DNA from: JADKCZ01 sp963786945
GTDB taxonomy: Bacteria; Myxococcota; Myxococcia; Myxococcales; Anaeromyxobacteraceae
Reading direction: 5' to 3'
DNA length: 64,000 nucleotides
NCBI GenBank assembly: GCA_963786945.1
Contig: CAWBAO010000004.1
Location: 310,001-374,000 of the forward strand
The position numbers were made by a program, and so were the translations under genes. This document shows, in pieces, positions 1 to 7,673 of the stretch; within the stretch, counting starts at the first letter, position 1, and each line of letters begins with the position of its first letter. The notes below the pieces were generated by a model. The model saw only the letters and a program-made list of their open reading frames with translations. It was not told the DNA's origin and searched no databases.

Positions 1-582
1 CGCAACGTCTGGGGGAGGTGGCGCACGGTTCTTGAGAACGGTGTCATCGGTGCGCCCTGTCCAGCGCCGTCTGATGCCGAGAAGGCATTGATTGCCCAGC
101 AAGAGCGCGTCACCGGGCTTGAAGTGCAGCCACTGGTCCTGAAGGGCGGCGAGAGGTGTCCCTGCTGCGGGGAGCGGCTGGCGGATGTCGAAAACGAACG
201 ATGCTCCTCCTGCAAGAACGAGTTCTTCATCGAGGTGGAGGCCCAGAAACCTGGAGCGGGGCCTCCGAAAGCCCTAGCGATTGAGCCGAAGCCGCCACCA
301 CCCGGAACATGCGAATACAAGGTGATCACGCAGCGGGATGAGTTCTTCAAGACGAAATTCGACCCCGAGGCCCTGGAGGAGTTGATCAACCGATACGCCA
401 GCGAGGACTGGCGCGTCGTCAGCATGACCGCGACGGATTCGTTCTTTGATTCGTTCTGGGCCAAGGGTGGCGGGGCGTCCCGCCAGGAGTTGGTCGTCCT
501 GCTGGAGCGAAAGGTCGCCGTCAACGAGGTCCCTTCGGCCCCAGTCATCAGCCCCGACCACTACAGCAAGGACATGCCGTAG
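1..582 (+). CDS. Zinc-ribbon plus DUF4177-like protein, 5' end outside the window
   Basis: The frame is open from base 1 with no ATG or GTG before the TTG at 88, so the gene most likely begins left of the window; TTG 88 is only a fallback start. After that TTG, a CPCC/CSSC pair (about residues 24-42) forms a zinc ribbon. A proline-rich linker follows, then a segment starting CEYKVITQRDEFF and ending QELVVLLER that resembles the small DUF4177 domain. No signal peptide or membrane segment is visible. Base composition is clearly less GC-rich than in every gene to the right, and codon use is more relaxed. With the tRNA-Pro just downstream, this suggests the edge of a transferred element. The function is unknown. 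Confidence 0.6.
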   Translation, partial: RNVWGRWRTVLENGVIGAPCPAPSDAEKALIAQQERVTGLEVQPLVLKGGERCPCCGERLADVENERCSSCKNEFFIEVEAQKPGAGPPKALAIEPKPPPPGTCEYKVITQRDEFFKTKFDPEALEELINRYASEDWRVVSMTATDSFFDSFWAKGGGASRQELVVLLERKVAVNEVPSAPVISPDHYSKDMP

Positions 583-743
583 CCCTCGACCCCGCCACGC
601 TCCACGCCGTCCGGCTGGCGGGACGGGGCCGCCCTCAACGAAGCCATCGCCCCTGGGCCACGATCAGCGGCCGGATGAGGCTGCAGGCGGGCGCGGCTCT
701 GGAGGCTGGACCGGCAACCCAAGTGGCAACCCGCCCAGAAGAC

Positions 744-787
744 GAAGGCCGCGACTCGCCGGTTTCCCGTTGAGAGTCGCGGCCTTC
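744..787 (-). terminator. Perfect 14-bp hairpin downstream of tRNA-Pro
   Basis: Bases 744-757 pair perfectly with 774-787 around a 16-base loop. It lies 5 bases past the 3' end of tRNA-Pro (minus strand) and also downstream of the plus-strand gene ending at 582, so it could terminate both. Neither side has a U-tract, so classical intrinsic termination is not assured. Confidence 0.5.
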
Positions 788-791
788 TGAG

Positions 792-865
792 TCGGGGAGA
801 CAGGATTTGAACCTGCGACCCCTTGGTCCCGAACCAAGTGCTCTACCAGGCTGAGCCACTCCCCG
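792..865 (-). tRNA. tRNA-Pro (anticodon CGG)
   Basis: The cloverleaf reads on the minus strand. The acceptor CGGGGAG (865-859) pairs with CTCCCCG (799-793), and the discriminator is A. The anticodon stem CTTGG/CCAAG encloses the loop TTCGGGA, giving CGG, which reads proline codon CCG. The T arm contains GGTTCAAATCC. CCA is not encoded. A strong promoter lies about 65 bases upstream. The 3' end faces the lower-GC DNA at the left edge, the usual geometry of a tRNA attachment site. Confidence 0.95.
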
Positions 866-929
866 ATGCTGCGCCCGCAGGCGTTGTTCTCGTCCCCCCG
901 GGAGGGAGCCGAACCAGCGGAAGGCCGCG

Positions 930-958
930 TAAATACTGGACGGCCGCGGGGCTGTCAA
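930..958 (-). promoter_or_regulatory. Sigma-70 type promoter of tRNA-Pro
   Basis: On the minus strand TTGACA (958-953) is followed by exactly 17 bases and TATTTA (935-930). The predicted start is near 922, leaving a leader of about 57 bases before the tRNA. This is the best consensus promoter noticed in the window. Confidence 0.75.
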
Positions 959-999
959 GCGCGGCGAGCCAGCGTCCCGATCCGCCCTCCGCCCTCCCC

Positions 1000-2373
1000 T
1001 CACCGCACGCAGGCCGCCTCGATCTCCGCGATCTCCTTGGGCACCGCCGCCGTCAGGTTCTCGTGCCCGGACTCGGTGACCAGGATGTCGTCCTCGATCC
1101 GGATCCCCACGCCGCGAAGCGCCTGGGGAGCGGTCTCGTCGTCCTCGGCCACGTAGAGCCCCGGCTCCACGGTCAGCACCATGCCCGGCTGGAGCGGCCG
1201 GCTGGCCCCGTTCACCACGTAGTCGCCCACGTCGTGCACGTCCATCCCCAGCCAGTGGCTGGTCCGGTGCATGTAGTACTTCCGGTAGCCCTGGGGCGCC
1301 GTCCGCTCCTCGGGCGAGCCGGGCGGCAGCTTCACCAGCCTGTCCCCCTCGGCGATCCGATCCTCCACCGGCCCGGGCAGCAGGCCGAGGGCCACCAGCC
1401 CCTCGGTCAGGGCCCGCACCGTGAGCGCGTGGATGCCGTCGATGGTCGCCCCCGGCTTCACCGCCTCGATGGCCCGCTTCTGCGCGTCGAGGCACGCCTG
1501 GTAGAGATCGCGCTGCGCCCCGCTGAAGCTGCCCGACACCGGGAAGGTGCGCGTCACGTCGGCGGTGTAGAGCCCGTACTCGCCGCCGGCGTCGACCAGG
1601 CAGACCTCCCCGTCGCGCAGCTCGGCGTCGCCGGCCCGGTAGTGGAGGATGGTCGAGTTGGCGCCCGCCGCCACGATGGTCCCGTACCCCGGCCCGGCCG
1701 CGCCGCGGCGGCGGAAGGCGTACTCGATCTCCGCCTGCACCTGGTGCTCGCGCCGCCCGGCCTGCCCGTCGCGCATGGCGGAAAAGTGCCCCTCGGCCGT
1801 CAGGTCGGCCGCCTTGCGCAGCAGGGCCAGCTCGTCGGGCCGCTTCACCAGCCGCTGCTCGTGCAGCACCGTGCCCGGGCTGGCCACCGCCGCCGGGGGG
1901 CGCTTGCCGCTCCGCCCCTCGCCGCGCAGCGCGCTGATCTTGCCGATGACGCGCTGGTCCCAGGCCGGATCGGCCCCCAGCTGGAACCAGAGCGTGGCCG
2001 CGCCGTCGAGCCAGCGCGCCAGCTCCGAGTCCAGGTCGCCCATGGTGAACGCCAGGTCGGCCCCGTGGACCGCCCTGGCCCCCTCCACGCCGACCCGCCG
2101 CCCGTTCCAGATCTCCTTGGCCTTGTCGCGCGGCCGCACGAAGAGCAGGAATTTCCGCTCGCCGGGCCGGGCCGAGAGCAGCGCGCAGGAGTCCGGCTCA
2201 TCCAGCCCGGTCAGGTAGTGGAAGTCGGAGTCCTGCCGGAAGGGGTACTCGTTGGTGCTGTTGCGCAGCTTCTCGCCGGCGGAGGGCAGCAGCAGCACGC
2301 CGCCGCCGCGCCGCTCCAGCTCCTCGAAGACACGGGCACGGCGCTCGGCGTGGATGGTCGGGTCGAAGTTCAT
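1000..2373 (-). CDS. pepP: Xaa-Pro aminopeptidase (M24B family)
   Basis: Cytoplasmic metallopeptidase removing N-terminal residues that precede proline. At 457 residues it is close to the usual length for the family. The N-terminal aminopeptidase-P domain (about 1-165) includes NEYPFRQDSDFHYLTG. The C-terminal pita-bread domain carries all five metal ligands expected by alignment from memory with E. coli PepP: Asp261, Asp272, His373 (in TSHWLGMD), Glu403 (TVEPGLY) and Glu427 (RIEDD). Its ATG overlaps the stop of the upstream M61 peptidase gene by four bases (ATGA), so the two are translationally coupled and likely cooperate in peptide turnover. No signal peptide. Function is confident; substrate range is inferred. 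Confidence 0.93.
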   Translation of the reverse strand: MNFDPTIHAERRARVFEELERRGGGVLLLPSAGEKLRNSTNEYPFRQDSDFHYLTGLDEPDSCALLSARPGERKFLLFVRPRDKAKEIWNGRRVGVEGARAVHGADLAFTMGDLDSELARWLDGAATLWFQLGADPAWDQRVIGKISALRGEGRSGKRPPAAVASPGTVLHEQRLVKRPDELALLRKAADLTAEGHFSAMRDGQAGRREHQVQAEIEYAFRRRGAAGPGYGTIVAAGANSTILHYRAGDAELRDGEVCLVDAGGEYGLYTADVTRTFPVSGSFSGAQRDLYQACLDAQKRAIEAVKPGATIDGIHALTVRALTEGLVALGLLPGPVEDRIAEGDRLVKLPPGSPEERTAPQGYRKYYMHRTSHWLGMDVHDVGDYVVNGASRPLQPGMVLTVEPGLYVAEDDETAPQALRGVGIRIEDDILVTESGHENLTAAVPKEIAEIEAACVR

Positions 2374-4130
2374 GGCGCCTCGTTTCTACCCTGTGCCCCC
2401 GCCCCCGGCCACTCCGCCCCGCACCAGGCCGTGAAGGCGGCCCGCTGCGCCGGCGTGGCCTCCGGGAGCGGCTCCAGCCAGAGGGTGTCCTCGGGAGCTT
2501 CGCAGAGCGGCACCTCCACCTCCAGCAGCTCGTCGCGCCGGAACAGCGTGAGCCGCAGCGTCCCCTCCGGCCCGTGCTCCTCCAGCCGCTGCTGCAGCCC
2601 CTTCGAGTCGAGCCGGAAGCCGCGCTCCGCCAGCAGCTCGTCATCGGCGGTCAGCCCCGCCCGCCAGGCCGGGCTCCCCTCGCGCACCGACTTGACGGTG
2701 AGCCCGCTGCCGAGCTCCGCCCCCAGCCAGCCGGCCCGCCGCTCCTCCGGCTTGCCCGGCGTCCCCCCCTTGTCGTCCGCCCCCTGCGCAGCTCGCCGCC
2801 GGACCTGCAGCCCCAGGGGCCCGAGGTCGAGGGGCGGCAGGCCGTGGCCCCGCACCGTGGCGTCGAAGAGCGCCCTCGCCGGCTCGGCCCCGAGCCGCGC
2901 CGCCACCAGCTGCTCGATGCCGTCCTCCGGCAGGCCGCCCTCGGCCCAGCGGGCGTAGGCCTCGCGCATCACGCCGTCGAGGTCGTGGCCGGCGCGCCGC
3001 AGCGCCAGGTCCAGCGCCAGCGCCACCAGCTCCCCCTTCTGGTAGTAGCTCACCCCGCTGTTGCCGCTGTTCTCGTCGGGCCGGTAGTACTTCACCCAGG
3101 CCAGCTGGCTGGCCTCCTCGACGGTGAGCTTTCCCGCCCCGGGCGAGCGCGCCACCGAGGTGAGGAGCCGCCCCAGCGCCTTCAGGTAGCGCCGCGCCGG
3201 CAGCAGCCCGGCCCGCGCCAGCAGCAGCTGCTCGTAGTAGCAGGTGGCCCCCTCGAACCACCACAGCAGCCGGGTGTACTGCTCGCCGTCGTACCGGTAG
3301 GGCGTGAGCGCCGCCGGCCGCAGCCGCTTCACGTTCCAGGCGTGGAAGAACTCGTGGATGAGCAGCGAGAGCGCGTCGCCGTAGGACTCCGGATCCGAGA
3401 AGCCGAGCCGCGGGTAGAGCACCGCCGTCGAGGCCAGGTGCTCGAGCCCGCCCCGCCCCTTGCCGGTGAGGTGGAGGATGAACAGGTAGCGCTGGTAGGG
3501 GAGCCCGCCCCAGAAGCCGCCCACCGTCTCCACGATGGTCTCGAGGTCGACCGAGAGCCGGGTGAGGTCCACGTTGCCGCGCCCCCAGACCGCCAGCTGG
3601 TGGGTCACCCCCAGCGCCTCGAAGGTGGCCAGCCGGTGCGTCCCCAGCTCCAGCGGCGAGTCCACCAGCTCGTCGTAGTCGCGCGCCGTGAACTCGACCG
3701 GCCCGCCCGGCAGCGCCGTGGCCACCTGCCAGCCGGGCGGCGGCGCCACCACCAGCCGGTGCGGCTCCCCCTCTCGCCCGCGCACCGCCAGGAAGACCCC
3801 GGCCGGGGAGACGAAGCCATGGGTGGCGTCGAGGTGGCTGGTCCTCACCGTCAGCTCGTTGGCGTAGACCCGCCAGCGGATGGTGGCGGCCGCGGCGCCG
3901 CCGGTCCGGACCCGGAAGCGGTGCTTGTCGAGCCGCTCCACCGGCAGGGGTCGCCCCTGCGGGTCGGCGGCGCTCACCGCCTCGAGGTGGCGGGCGAACT
4001 CGCGCACCAGGTAGCTGCCGGGGGTCCAGACCGGCAGGGCCAGCTCGAGCTCCTCGCCGGGCCGATCGACCTCGAGCGAGAGGTGGAAGAGGTGGGTGGC
4101 GGGCTCGGGACAGGAGAGGTGGTAGCGCAT
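2370..4130 (-). CDS. M61 family metallopeptidase (glycyl aminopeptidase type) with PDZ domain
   Basis: 586 residues. The N-terminal beta domain has WTPGSYLVREFARH (about 35-48), typical of M61 proteins. The zinc motif is HEFFHAWNVKRLRP, with His259, Glu260 and His263; the third ligand is probably Glu in WWFEGATCYYE near 295. A PDZ domain occupies about 470-550 (GWLGAELGSGL onwards). No signal peptide is evident, so it is probably cytoplasmic. It is the first gene of a two-gene operon and its stop overlaps the pepP start. Family members clip N-terminal glycine or act more broadly on peptides; the exact substrate cannot be read from sequence. The gene is divergent from kdd, with only 49 bases between the two starts. 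Confidence 0.88.
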   Translation of the reverse strand: MRYHLSCPEPATHLFHLSLEVDRPGEELELALPVWTPGSYLVREFARHLEAVSAADPQGRPLPVERLDKHRFRVRTGGAAAATIRWRVYANELTVRTSHLDATHGFVSPAGVFLAVRGREGEPHRLVVAPPPGWQVATALPGGPVEFTARDYDELVDSPLELGTHRLATFEALGVTHQLAVWGRGNVDLTRLSVDLETIVETVGGFWGGLPYQRYLFILHLTGKGRGGLEHLASTAVLYPRLGFSDPESYGDALSLLIHEFFHAWNVKRLRPAALTPYRYDGEQYTRLLWWFEGATCYYEQLLLARAGLLPARRYLKALGRLLTSVARSPGAGKLTVEEASQLAWVKYYRPDENSGNSGVSYYQKGELVALALDLALRRAGHDLDGVMREAYARWAEGGLPEDGIEQLVAARLGAEPARALFDATVRGHGLPPLDLGPLGLQVRRRAAQGADDKGGTPGKPEERRAGWLGAELGSGLTVKSVREGSPAWRAGLTADDELLAERGFRLDSKGLQQRLEEHGPEGTLRLTLFRRDELLEVEVPLCEAPEDTLWLEPLPEATPAQRAAFTAWCGAEWPGAGAQGRNEAP

Positions 4131-4179
4131 CGCCCTGGAACTCTAGCCGCGCCGGGAAGTCGAGGCTACGCTGCTCCGC

Positions 4180-5202
4180 ATGGATCCCTACGGCCTCCGG
4201 CGCGTGGTCTCGCCCCCGGGCGTGCTCCCCCAGCGGGCCGATCGGCTCGACCCGACCCTCCCCCTCGGCGAGGACGAGCTCGCCATCGACGTCGAGGCGC
4301 TCAACGTCGACGCCGCCTCGTTCCGCCAGATCGAGTCGGCGGTGGGGCGCGACCCGGCCGCCATCGCCGCCGCCATCGCCCGGATCGTCGCCGAGCGCGG
4401 CAAGCTGCAGAACCCGGTCACCGGCTCGGGCGGCATGCTCATCGGCCGGGTCCGCGCCGTCGGGCCGCGCCACCCGGCCGCCGCCACCCTGGCCCCGGGC
4501 GCGCGCGTCGCCACCCTGGTCTCGCTCACCCTCACCCCGCTCCGGCTCGACGCCATCACCGCCGTGCGCCCCGAGATCGACCGCGTGGAGTGCCGCGGCC
4601 AGGCCATCCTCTTCGCCACCGGGCTCTGGGCCCGCCTCCCCGACGACCTGCCCGAGACGCTGGCCCTGGCGGCGCTCGACGTCTGCGGCGCGCCGGCGCT
4701 GGTGGCCCGCCACGCCCGCCCCGGGCAGCGGGTGCTGGTGCTGGGCGCCGGGAAGTCCGGGGCCCTGGTGGCGGTGCAGGCCCGGGAGAACCTCGGCGCC
4801 ACCGGGCGGGTGGTGGCCGCCGACCGCTCGCCGGCGGCCCTGGCCGCGCTGGCCGGCCTCGGCGCCTGCGACCAGACCCTGGAGCTCGACGCCACCGATG
4901 CGGTCGGCGCGCTGGCCCGGGTCGAGGGGGCGGGCGGGCGGTTCGACCTGGTCGTCAACTGCGCCTCGGTGGCGGGCACCGAGATGGCGGCGCTGCTGGC
5001 GGTGAAGGACGGCGGCACCGTGATCTTCTTCTCCATGGCCACCAGCTTCACCGGCGCCGCGCTGGGGGCCGAGGGGGTGGGCAAGGATGCCACCCTGATC
5101 ATCGGCAACGGCTACGTCCCCGGCCACGCCGAGCTGACGCTGGACCTGCTGCGCCGCCACCCCCGGCTGCGCGCCCTCTTCGAGCAGCGCTACGCCCGGT
5201 GA
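4180..5202 (+). CDS. kdd: L-erythro-3,5-diaminohexanoate dehydrogenase
   Basis: 340 residues. The opening (YGLRRVVSPPGVLPQ, then VEALNVDAASFRQI) and the signature NPVTGSGGMLIGRV match my memory of clostridial Kdd, the NAD(P)-dependent enzyme that oxidatively deaminates 3,5-diaminohexanoate in lysine fermentation. A Rossmann motif VLVLGAGKSGALVA sits at about 183-196. It belongs to the medium-chain dehydrogenase superfamily but lacks the usual structural-zinc cysteine cluster. It stands alone: no kamA, kamDE, kce or kal homologue is in the window. It is followed after 17 bases by tRNA-Leu. Reaction assignment is good; a role in lysine catabolism here depends on partner genes elsewhere. Confidence 0.85.
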   Translation: MDPYGLRRVVSPPGVLPQRADRLDPTLPLGEDELAIDVEALNVDAASFRQIESAVGRDPAAIAAAIARIVAERGKLQNPVTGSGGMLIGRVRAVGPRHPAAATLAPGARVATLVSLTLTPLRLDAITAVRPEIDRVECRGQAILFATGLWARLPDDLPETLALAALDVCGAPALVARHARPGQRVLVLGAGKSGALVAVQARENLGATGRVVAADRSPAALAALAGLGACDQTLELDATDAVGALARVEGAGGRFDLVVNCASVAGTEMAALLAVKDGGTVIFFSMATSFTGAALGAEGVGKDATLIIGNGYVPGHAELTLDLLRRHPRLRALFEQRYAR

Positions 5203-5219
5203 GCGGCTATCCTGCCCCC

Positions 5220-5304
5220 GGGGCCGTGGCGAAACGGCAGACGCGGGAGACTTAAAATCTCCTGTCGCGCAGGCGGCGTCCCGGTTCGAGTCCGGGCGGC
5301 CCTA
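5220..5304 (+). tRNA. tRNA-Leu (anticodon TAA)
   Basis: Class II tRNA of 85 bases with a long variable arm. The acceptor GGGGCCG (5220-5226) pairs with CGGCCCT (5297-5303), with one G-U pair at the end; the discriminator is A. The anticodon stem GGAGA/TCTCC encloses CTTAAAA, giving TAA, which reads UUA, a codon expected to be rare at this GC content. CCA is not encoded. Confidence 0.93.
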
Positions 5305-5318
5305 CTCCACCCGCCCGG

Positions 5319-5762
5319 TCAGTTCACGAACGGCGGCGGCCGGTAGCTGACCCCGGCCAGGGGCTGCCGCGCCGAGAACCCCTCGTCGAGCGGGTGCCAG
5401 TGGGTGACCGCCGGCTCGCCGAACTGCCAGCACAGGAAGACCGGCTCGTCGTCCCGGAGCGAGTAGAAGTCCACCAGCCCGAGGTCGAGGTCCTTCACCA
5501 GGCAGCCCATGTCGTTGATCCGCTCCACCGCCGCGGTGACCTGGTCGGCCAGGGCGCGCAGCCGCGCCACGTCGGCCTCCCGCCCCACCGGAGGGGCCTG
5601 CCCGTGCTGCAGCACCGCCACCACCAGGTCGGCGCCGCCCAGCGACTCGACCAGCGGCTTGAGCTCGGAGCGGAGCTGGGCGATGCGCCCGAACTCCAGC
5701 TGGAGGTCGCCGATGGCCTCGTTGGCCTCCTCGACGGTGAAGAACTGCGGCCCCTCGTCCAT
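5319..5762 (-). CDS. DUF2203 family protein
   Basis: About 147 residues from ATG 5762. The start FFTVEEANE, a helical middle with LRSELKPLVESLGG, and the tail DLGLVDFYSLRDDEPVFLCWQFGE followed by HWHPLDEGF are characteristic of DUF2203, a soluble family of unknown function. In-frame ATGs upstream to 5795 would add up to 11 residues, but that stretch overlaps a probable ffh promoter and the conserved domain begins right after 5762, so the shorter start is preferred. No signal peptide or membrane helix. It is divergent from ffh. Function unknown. Confidence 0.8.
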   Translation of the reverse strand: MDEGPQFFTVEEANEAIGDLQLEFGRIAQLRSELKPLVESLGGADLVVAVLQHGQAPPVGREADVARLRALADQVTAAVERINDMGCLVKDLDLGLVDFYSLRDDEPVFLCWQFGEPAVTHWHPLDEGFSARQPLAGVSYRPPPFVN

Positions 5763-5785
5763 GGCGGGAAACCCTAGCATGGGCA

Positions 5786-5810
5786 TGATATACACCCGCC
5801 TTCCGGAGGG
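5786..5810 (+). promoter_or_regulatory. Extended -10 promoter and ribosome-binding site of ffh
   Basis: TGATATACA (5786-5794) fits an extended -10 element (TGn followed by TATACA). GGAGGG (5805-5810) is a strong Shine-Dalgarno sequence nine bases before the GTG at 5820 and decides that start. The predicted leader is only about 20 bases. No clear -35 was seen. Confidence 0.45.
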
Positions 5811-5819
5811 CTTTCAGAC

Positions 5820-7469
5820 GTGCTCGAGACGGTTGCCAAGGGCTTCAAGGCGGCGCGCAACAAGCTGAAGGGTCGCACCGAGATCACCGCCGAGGTGGTC
5901 GACGAGGCGCTCCGCGACATCCGGGTCTCGCTGCTCGAGGCCGACGTGGCCTTCGACGTGGTGAAGCGCTTCGTGGCCCGCGTCCGCGAGAAGGCCGTGG
6001 GCGAGGTGGTCGACACCCGGGTCAAGACCGGCAAGGGGAAGCTGCAGGTCACCCCCCAGGACCACTTCATCAAGATCTGCCACGACGAGCTCGAGGGGCT
6101 GATGGGCCCCGTCGACACCTCGCTCCAGCTTCCCGACCGCGCCCTGGCCGGCATCATGCTGGTGGGGCTGCAGGGCTCCGGCAAGACCACCACCGCCGGC
6201 AAGCTGGCCAGCAAGCTCAAGAAGGACGGGAAGAAGCCCTTCCTGGTGGCCGCCGACATCTACCGCCCCGCCGCCGTCCACCAGCTCCAGGTGCTGGGCC
6301 AGCAGCTGGGCGTCCCGGTCTTCCACGAGGCCGGCCTGCAGCCGCCGGAGCTCTGCCGGCGGGCCCGCGAGGCGGCCCAGAAGGCCCACGCCACGGTGGT
6401 CATCTACGACACCGCCGGCCGGCTCGCCATCGACGACCAGCTCATGACCGAGCTGGAGGAGATCAAGGCCGCGGTCGGCCCGCAGAACATCCTGCTGGTC
6501 TGCGACGCCATGATCGGCCAGGACGCGGTCAGGACCGCGGTGGAGTTCGACCGCCGGCTCGACCTCTCCGGCTTCGTCCTCACCAAGCTCGACGGCGACG
6601 CCCGCGGCGGCGCCGCGCTCTCCATCAAGGAGGTCACCGGCAAGCCCATCAAGTTCCTCGGCATGGGCGAGGGGCTGGACCGCCTCGAGGAGTTCCGCCC
6701 CGACGGCCTGGCCAGCCGCATCCTCGGCTTCGGCGACGTGGTCGGGCTGATGAAGGACTTCGAGCAGCACGTCGACGCCGAGCAGGCCGAGGCCGACGCC
6801 AAGAAGCTGCTCAGCGGCGACTTCACGCTGGACGACTTCGTCGGGCAGATCCAGCTGGTCCGCAAGATGGGGCCGCTCGGCGAGCTGATGGAGAAGTTCC
6901 CGCTCTTCGGCGAGCTGCCGGAAGGCTTCCAGTTCGACGACCAGGCGCTGGGCAAGATCGTGGCCATGATCGGCTCGATGACCCGCGTCGAGCGGCAGCG
7001 GCCGGACACCATCACCGAGCCGCGCATCAAGCGGATCGCCCGCGGCTCGGGCCGGCCCGAGAAGGAGGTCAAGAACCTCCTCAAGCAGTACAACGCCATG
7101 CGCATGGTGATGAAGCAGGTCGGCTCGGCGCCGGGCCTGCTCTCCCGGCTGCCGGGCGTGAAGAACCTGATGAACCTCCGCCAGCTGCAGGGCAAGGGGA
7201 TGGAGGACGTCCTCGGCTCCGACGCCGGCGCCCTGGAGCAGGCCATGGGCGGCGGCATGGACCAGGCCGCCATGGCGCGCGCCGCCGGGCTCCCCAAGGG
7301 CTACACCCCGCCCATGCCGGCCGGGGCCATGGCCCGGGCCCGGCTCATGGGCTACTCGCAGGAGCCGGCCGCGGTGGGCGAGAGCGCCAAGGAGCGGGAG
7401 GCGCGGCAGAAGAAGCGCAAGGCCGAGCGGCAGGCGCGCAAGAAGGCGCGCAAGAAGAACAAGCGCTAG
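5820..7469 (+). CDS. ffh: Signal recognition particle protein (SRP54 GTPase)
   Basis: 549 residues, GTG start set by GGAGGG nine bases upstream. The NG domain has GLQGSGKTTTAGKLAS (G1, about 115-130), DTAGR (G3) and TKLDGDARGGAALS (G4 and following). The methionine-rich M domain, which binds signal peptides and 4.5S RNA, follows from about 330 and includes TRVERQRPDTI and RIKRIARGSGRP. Together with SRP RNA and FtsY it delivers nascent membrane proteins to SecYEG. The protein is longer than the usual ~450 residues; the extra C-terminal ~100 residues are Met/Gly/Ala-rich and end in a strongly basic Lys/Arg tail. No rpsP follows, unlike in many bacteria; the next gene is convergent and only 6 bases away. 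Confidence 0.97.
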   Translation: MLETVAKGFKAARNKLKGRTEITAEVVDEALRDIRVSLLEADVAFDVVKRFVARVREKAVGEVVDTRVKTGKGKLQVTPQDHFIKICHDELEGLMGPVDTSLQLPDRALAGIMLVGLQGSGKTTTAGKLASKLKKDGKKPFLVAADIYRPAAVHQLQVLGQQLGVPVFHEAGLQPPELCRRAREAAQKAHATVVIYDTAGRLAIDDQLMTELEEIKAAVGPQNILLVCDAMIGQDAVRTAVEFDRRLDLSGFVLTKLDGDARGGAALSIKEVTGKPIKFLGMGEGLDRLEEFRPDGLASRILGFGDVVGLMKDFEQHVDAEQAEADAKKLLSGDFTLDDFVGQIQLVRKMGPLGELMEKFPLFGELPEGFQFDDQALGKIVAMIGSMTRVERQRPDTITEPRIKRIARGSGRPEKEVKNLLKQYNAMRMVMKQVGSAPGLLSRLPGVKNLMNLRQLQGKGMEDVLGSDAGALEQAMGGGMDQAAMARAAGLPKGYTPPMPAGAMARARLMGYSQEPAAVGESAKEREARQKKRKAERQARKKARKKNKR

Positions 7470-7475
7470 CCCCGC

Positions 7476-7673
7476 TCAGCTCCCGTCTTCCTCGTCGCCG
7501 GCCCCGCCCCGCAGGGCGTCGCGCTGCTCCAGCACGCAGCGCGGGCAGAGCTCGTTGGGCGGCGGTGCGTCGGGCACCACCAGGGTGGTCCCGATGGCGC
7601 CGCAGACCTGGCAGCGCCCCGGCCGGGAGACCTCGCCCTGGCCCAGCGGCCCTTCCTTGAAGTTCTCCCTCAT
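7476..7673 (-). CDS. Small zinc-ribbon protein at the end of the glt operon
   Basis: 65 residues. Two CxxC pairs (CQVC near 21-24 and CPRC near 43-46) predict one structural zinc site; the rest is polar with an acidic tail (DEEDGS). No signal peptide, so probably cytoplasmic. Its ATG overlaps the stop of the RelA/SpoT-like gene by four bases (ATGA), so it is translationally coupled to it and is the last gene of the minus-strand run that begins at gltB. Function is not known; a regulatory or adaptor role for the upstream partner is only a guess. Confidence 0.72.
   Translation of the reverse strand: MRENFKEGPLGQGEVSRPGRCQVCGAIGTTLVVPDAPPPNELCPRCVLEQRDALRGGAGDEEDGS

Noticed and set aside
2574..5255. 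Long plus-strand frame crossing the M61 and kdd genes
   Set aside because: Low-complexity Arg/Pro translation; both real genes explain the region.
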